64,000 nucleotides of DNA, taken from positions 614,531-678,530 of the forward strand of contig CAJNDS010002095.1 in assembly GCA_905221605.1 (NCBI GenBank), given 5' to 3'. This stretch comes from Symbiodinium natans (lineage: Eukaryota > Sar > Dinophyceae > Suessiales > Symbiodiniaceae). Both the position numbers and the translations under genes were made by a program. This document shows, piece after piece, positions 62,957 to 64,000 of the stretch; position 1 is the stretch's first letter, and every line of letters begins with the position of its first letter. The notes beneath the pieces were generated by a model. That model saw nothing but the letters and a program-made list of their open reading frames with translations, ran no database searches and was not told the DNA's origin.

Positions 62957-64000
62957 GGTGCTTGGCCACACCCGAGAAAGAGGAGCTTGAAGCTGCAAAA
63001 AGTACATCTCCGACATTCTTCCCAAAGGCCATTCTCCGACAATCTTCCCAAAAGCCATTCCAGCAACAACTCTTGCCAACAAGTCAGTCAATTATCTTGT
63101 CCGAGACTGTCTGGAGACTTGCAAGTTTTCGGAAACTTTGGTCTCTAGTCACGGCTGACCAAAGTCAACTGAGGGCCGTATGTGAGGGGCCAGGATGGGG
63201 CAGAAAGTCCGGAATGTGGTATTTTTCAAGTTTCAAATTGTTTCCATAGTTTCAAATTAGTTTCCAGTCAGTTTCAAATTAGTTTCAAAATCCAGTTGCA
63301 AAATCGCTGTTAAGGGGGAACTGCAATTTCTGTCCGCGCTTTTTGAAAACCAGGCATCTCTGAGATTCCTTCATTTTTTGAATCGCACGTAGGAAAATGC
63401 AGTTTCCCCTTAACAGCGATTTTGCAACTGGATTTTGAAACTATTTTGAAACTAATTTGAAACTACAGAAACGAATTTGACACTTGAAAAACGCGACATT
63501 TCTGCTCTTTGGTGCTTGGCCACACCCGAGAAAGAGGAGAGCTTAGGCTTGAAGCTGCAAAAAGTACATCTCCGACATTCTTCCCAAAGGTCATTCTCCG
63601 ACAATCTTCCCAAAAGCCATTCCAGCAACAACTCCTGCCAACAAGTCAGTCAATTATCTTGTCCGAGACTGTCTGGAGACTTGCAAGTTTTCGGAAACTC
63701 TGGTCTTTAGTCACGGCTGACCAAAGTCAACTGAGGGTCGTATGTGAGGGGCCAGGATGGGGCAGAAAGTCCGGAATGTGGTATTTTTCAAGTTTCAAAT
63801 TGTTTCCATAGTTTCAAATTAGTTTCCAGTCAGTTTCAAATTAGTTTCAAAATCCAGTTGCAAAATCGCTGTTAAGGGGGAACTACAATTTCTGTCCACG
63901 CTTTTTGAAAACCAGGAATCTCTGAGATTCCTTCATTTTTTGAATCGCACGTAGGAAAATGCAGTTTCCCCTTAACAGCGATTTGAAACTAATTTGAAAC

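Larger units (their letters stand above)
41286..64000. repeat. Tandem satellite array, unit about 554-564 bp
   Basis: The unit recurs about 36 times, whole or partial. The anchor TTGGCCACAC is at 42600, 43163, 43958, 44520 and 45362, giving spacings of 563, 795, 562 and 842; the long ones carry an extra segment of about 235 bp. An 8-bp indel (AGCTTAGG) splits units into 554- and 562-bp types. Within the unit, a 26-bp piece with CTCCGACAWTCTTCCCAAA is doubled. The lengths are not multiples of three and reading frames differ between copies, so coding is unlikely. The array runs off the right edge. Confidence 0.97.

Noticed and set aside
41300-64000. Recurring 60-160-codon open frames in the array (for example starting MKLEKRDISALW or MVLGHTRERGEL)
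   Set aside because: They are the same non-coding unit read repeatedly. Unit length is not a multiple of three, the 8-bp indel shifts the frame between copies, all frames are interrupted at different places, and both strands give equally long frames.
41286-64000. CRISPR-like array of repeats and spacers
   Set aside because: The repeated unit is about 560 bp and units are joined without short unique spacers; the host is eukaryotic.

Overview
What it is. This is a eukaryotic nuclear window, probably from a dinoflagellate (inference, about 60%). The evidence is Arabidopsis-type TTTAGGG telomere-like heptamers scattered everywhere, candidate introns with AG|G acceptors and a mix of GT, GC and GA donors, coding potential almost all on one strand over about 40 kb, and a large tandem array. 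Coccidian apicomplexans and chromerids also use TTTAGGG; the CAG repeats typical of Eimeria are absent. No rRNA, tRNA, CRISPR array or long single-exon gene was found. All splice sites and translations were read by eye; every exon is a candidate and its edges may be off by a few bases.

Layout 1-41,285. Short GC-rich islands of 25-170 bp sit between blocks of TTTAGGG or CCCTAAA repeats, MITE-like inverted repeats and homopolymers. Read on the minus strand, about 50 islands look like internal exons: an AG|G-type acceptor on the right, an open frame, and a GT/GC/GA donor on the left. Two sets can be joined in frame (8902 to 7870 and 12702 to 12532). A candidate first exon lies at 15150 and a candidate last exon ends at 2403. 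Domain hints are weak: a P-loop motif (16932-17030), a YNG-type motif followed elsewhere by an RPENL motif, and a possible GNAT-like C-terminal piece. The number of genes is unresolved.

How repeats and genes fit together. Many candidate introns open with GTTTAGGG and close with CCCTAAAC...AG, so the telomere-like repeat itself appears to supply splice signals, and the two ends of one intron could pair. Several telomere-like blocks are bounded by short direct duplications, most clearly a perfect 16-bp duplication around 8726-8795, as if they had been inserted. Several MITE families end within a few bases of predicted splice sites, which recalls introner elements.

Layout 41,286-64,000. A tandem array of a roughly 560-bp unit continues past the window edge. 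Each unit holds a palindrome of about 283 bp. In many units a roughly 235-bp segment with inverted-repeat ends is inserted at one fixed site, in plus orientation in the left part and minus orientation in the middle. Four copies on the right are chimeras sharing one fusion junction. The first unit is inverted relative to the rest. Open frames in the array are judged non-coding.
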